Of a stretch of 64,000 nt of DNA, positions 63,470-64,000 are shown in pieces. Source of the stretch: Reichenbachiella versicolor (GTDB taxonomy: Bacteria > Bacteroidota > Bacteroidia > Cytophagales > Cyclobacteriaceae); contig NZ_QFZQ01000012.1 of the NCBI RefSeq assembly GCF_003171675.1, positions 1 through 64,000 of the forward strand, in the 5' to 3' direction. Positions within the stretch are counted from its first letter, which is position 1, and every line of letters begins with the position of its first letter. The translations under genes were made by a program, and so were the position numbers. The notes beneath the pieces were generated by a model that saw nothing but the letters and a program-made list of their open reading frames with translations, was not told the origin of the DNA and made no database searches.

Positions 63470-64000
63470 ATGGCGAGAACGCAACTAAAGGAAGAGGAGA
63501 AAAGAAGACTTAACAAAGAAAATTTCACAAAGCTATATGGCATATTCAAATACCTATTGCCTTATAAGGGTCTCTTCATATCTGGCCTTGTTTGTTTAGT
63601 AATTGGAAGTTTTTTGTTGTTAGCTTTTCCTTATGTAGCTGGGAAACTTATTGATGTAGCTAGTGGTAAAAGTGATTGGTTCATAAAGGACATTAATTCT
63701 GTTGCTCTTGGTTTAGTAGTAATTCTATTTCTTCAGAGTATTATTTCTTTTTTAAGAGTTTATCTTTTTGCTCAAGTGAGTGAACGAGCTATGTCAGACG
63801 TAAGGTCTCAGCTCTATGAAAAATTGATACATCTTCCAACTGCTTTTTTTGACAAGTATCGAACAGGTGATTTAATGAGTCGTGTATCTTCCGATGTATC
63901 TCTATTACAGACTACCTTTTCAACAACTTTAGCTGAGGTAATACGACAGGTAGTAACATTAATTGTTGGAATAGCTGTGATTTTTGCCACCACTCCTTCC
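63470..64000 (+). CDS. ABC exporter, transmembrane part (3' end outside window)
   Basis: The frame is open from the ATG at 63470 to the right edge (177 codons). The start (MARTQLKEEEKRRLNKENFT) is cytoplasmic, and two to three transmembrane helices follow (YKGLFISGLVCLVIGSFLLL, VALGLVVILFLQSIISFL). SERAMSDVRSQLYEKLIHLP and FFDKYRTGDLMSRVSSDV form the coupling-helix region typical of MsbA-like lipid or multidrug exporters. The ATPase half lies beyond the window. A good promoter precedes it. Confidence 0.85.
   Translation, partial: MARTQLKEEEKRRLNKENFTKLYGIFKYLLPYKGLFISGLVCLVIGSFLLLAFPYVAGKLIDVASGKSDWFIKDINSVALGLVVILFLQSIISFLRVYLFAQVSERAMSDVRSQLYEKLIHLPTAFFDKYRTGDLMSRVSSDVSLLQTTFSTTLAEVIRQVVTLIVGIAVIFATTPS

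Noticed and set aside
1-64000. CRISPR arrays, tRNA genes and insertion sequences
   Set aside because: No regularly spaced direct repeats, cloverleaf-like sequence or transposase-like frame was recognised by eye; a dedicated search was not possible.

Overview
The window looks like a chromosomal segment of a Bacteroidota bacterium, most likely of the order Cytophagales. It has low GC content and Bacteroidota-type promoters (TTG, about 19-20 nt, TAnnTTTG). It also has a TonB receptor with an N-terminal carboxypeptidase-regulatory domain, and protein families that I know mainly from this phylum (DUF2851, DUF4175, DUF4374, DUF6155 and DUF6686 types). No tRNA, rRNA, CRISPR array, transposase or integrase was seen.

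Region 1 (1-15.7 kb) is a plus-strand operon. It opens with a giant Tc-toxin A-subunit-like protein that is cut by the left edge. Behind it are a phage-tail-fibre-like protein, a BspA-like (DUF285) repeat protein, a small LamG-tail-like protein and two small coiled-coil membrane proteins that resemble a spanin pair. Gaps within this run are under 30 bp. A fatty-acid-hydroxylase-family gene follows (16.2-17.1 kb).

Region 2 (17.2-34.9 kb) is a complete-looking NRPS-independent hydroxamate siderophore locus. A plus-strand operon encodes a PLP decarboxylase, an amine N-hydroxylase, an MFS exporter, two tandem GNAT-IucA/IucC fusion synthetases, a membrane acyltransferase-like protein and an exported esterase. 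The minus strand carries an AraC regulator and an uptake operon (PepSY membrane protein, TonB receptor, DUF4374 lipoprotein). A further two-gene minus-strand unit encodes a DUF6686-like protein and a translationally coupled 57-aa protein. Fur-like 7-1-7 palindromes (core TTTAGAATTATTCTAAA) lie before all three units, so they probably form one iron regulon.

Region 3 (35.6-43.4 kb) holds a LysR regulator, three small unknown genes (one a degenerate Fic-fold protein), a DUF6155-like protein, a fatty-acid beta-oxidation unit (MarR, FadN-type dehydrogenase/hydratase, thiolase) and a STAS-like protein.

Region 4 (43.6-58.6 kb) appears to be the chromosomal replication origin and centromere. A cluster of DnaA boxes beside an AT-rich stretch lies at 45.49-45.86 kb. 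Six parS sites lie at 50.5-51.7 kb around mnmG and ybeY, with two degenerate ones at 56.5 and 57.9 kb. Intergenic G/C skew changes sign between 43.0 and 45.7 kb. Two inverted copies of a dispersed hairpin-rich repeat flank the region. The genes here are housekeeping: a TPR protein, an Ig-like lipoprotein, a methyltransferase, mnmG, ybeY, an RsbW-like kinase, a DUF4175 protein, a peptide-binding lipoprotein and a ComF-family protein.

Region 5 (58.6-64 kb) has a nucleoside phosphorylase, a NeuD-like acetyltransferase, a multi-pass membrane protein, a DUF2851 protein, a LOG-family protein and the start of an ABC exporter cut by the right edge.
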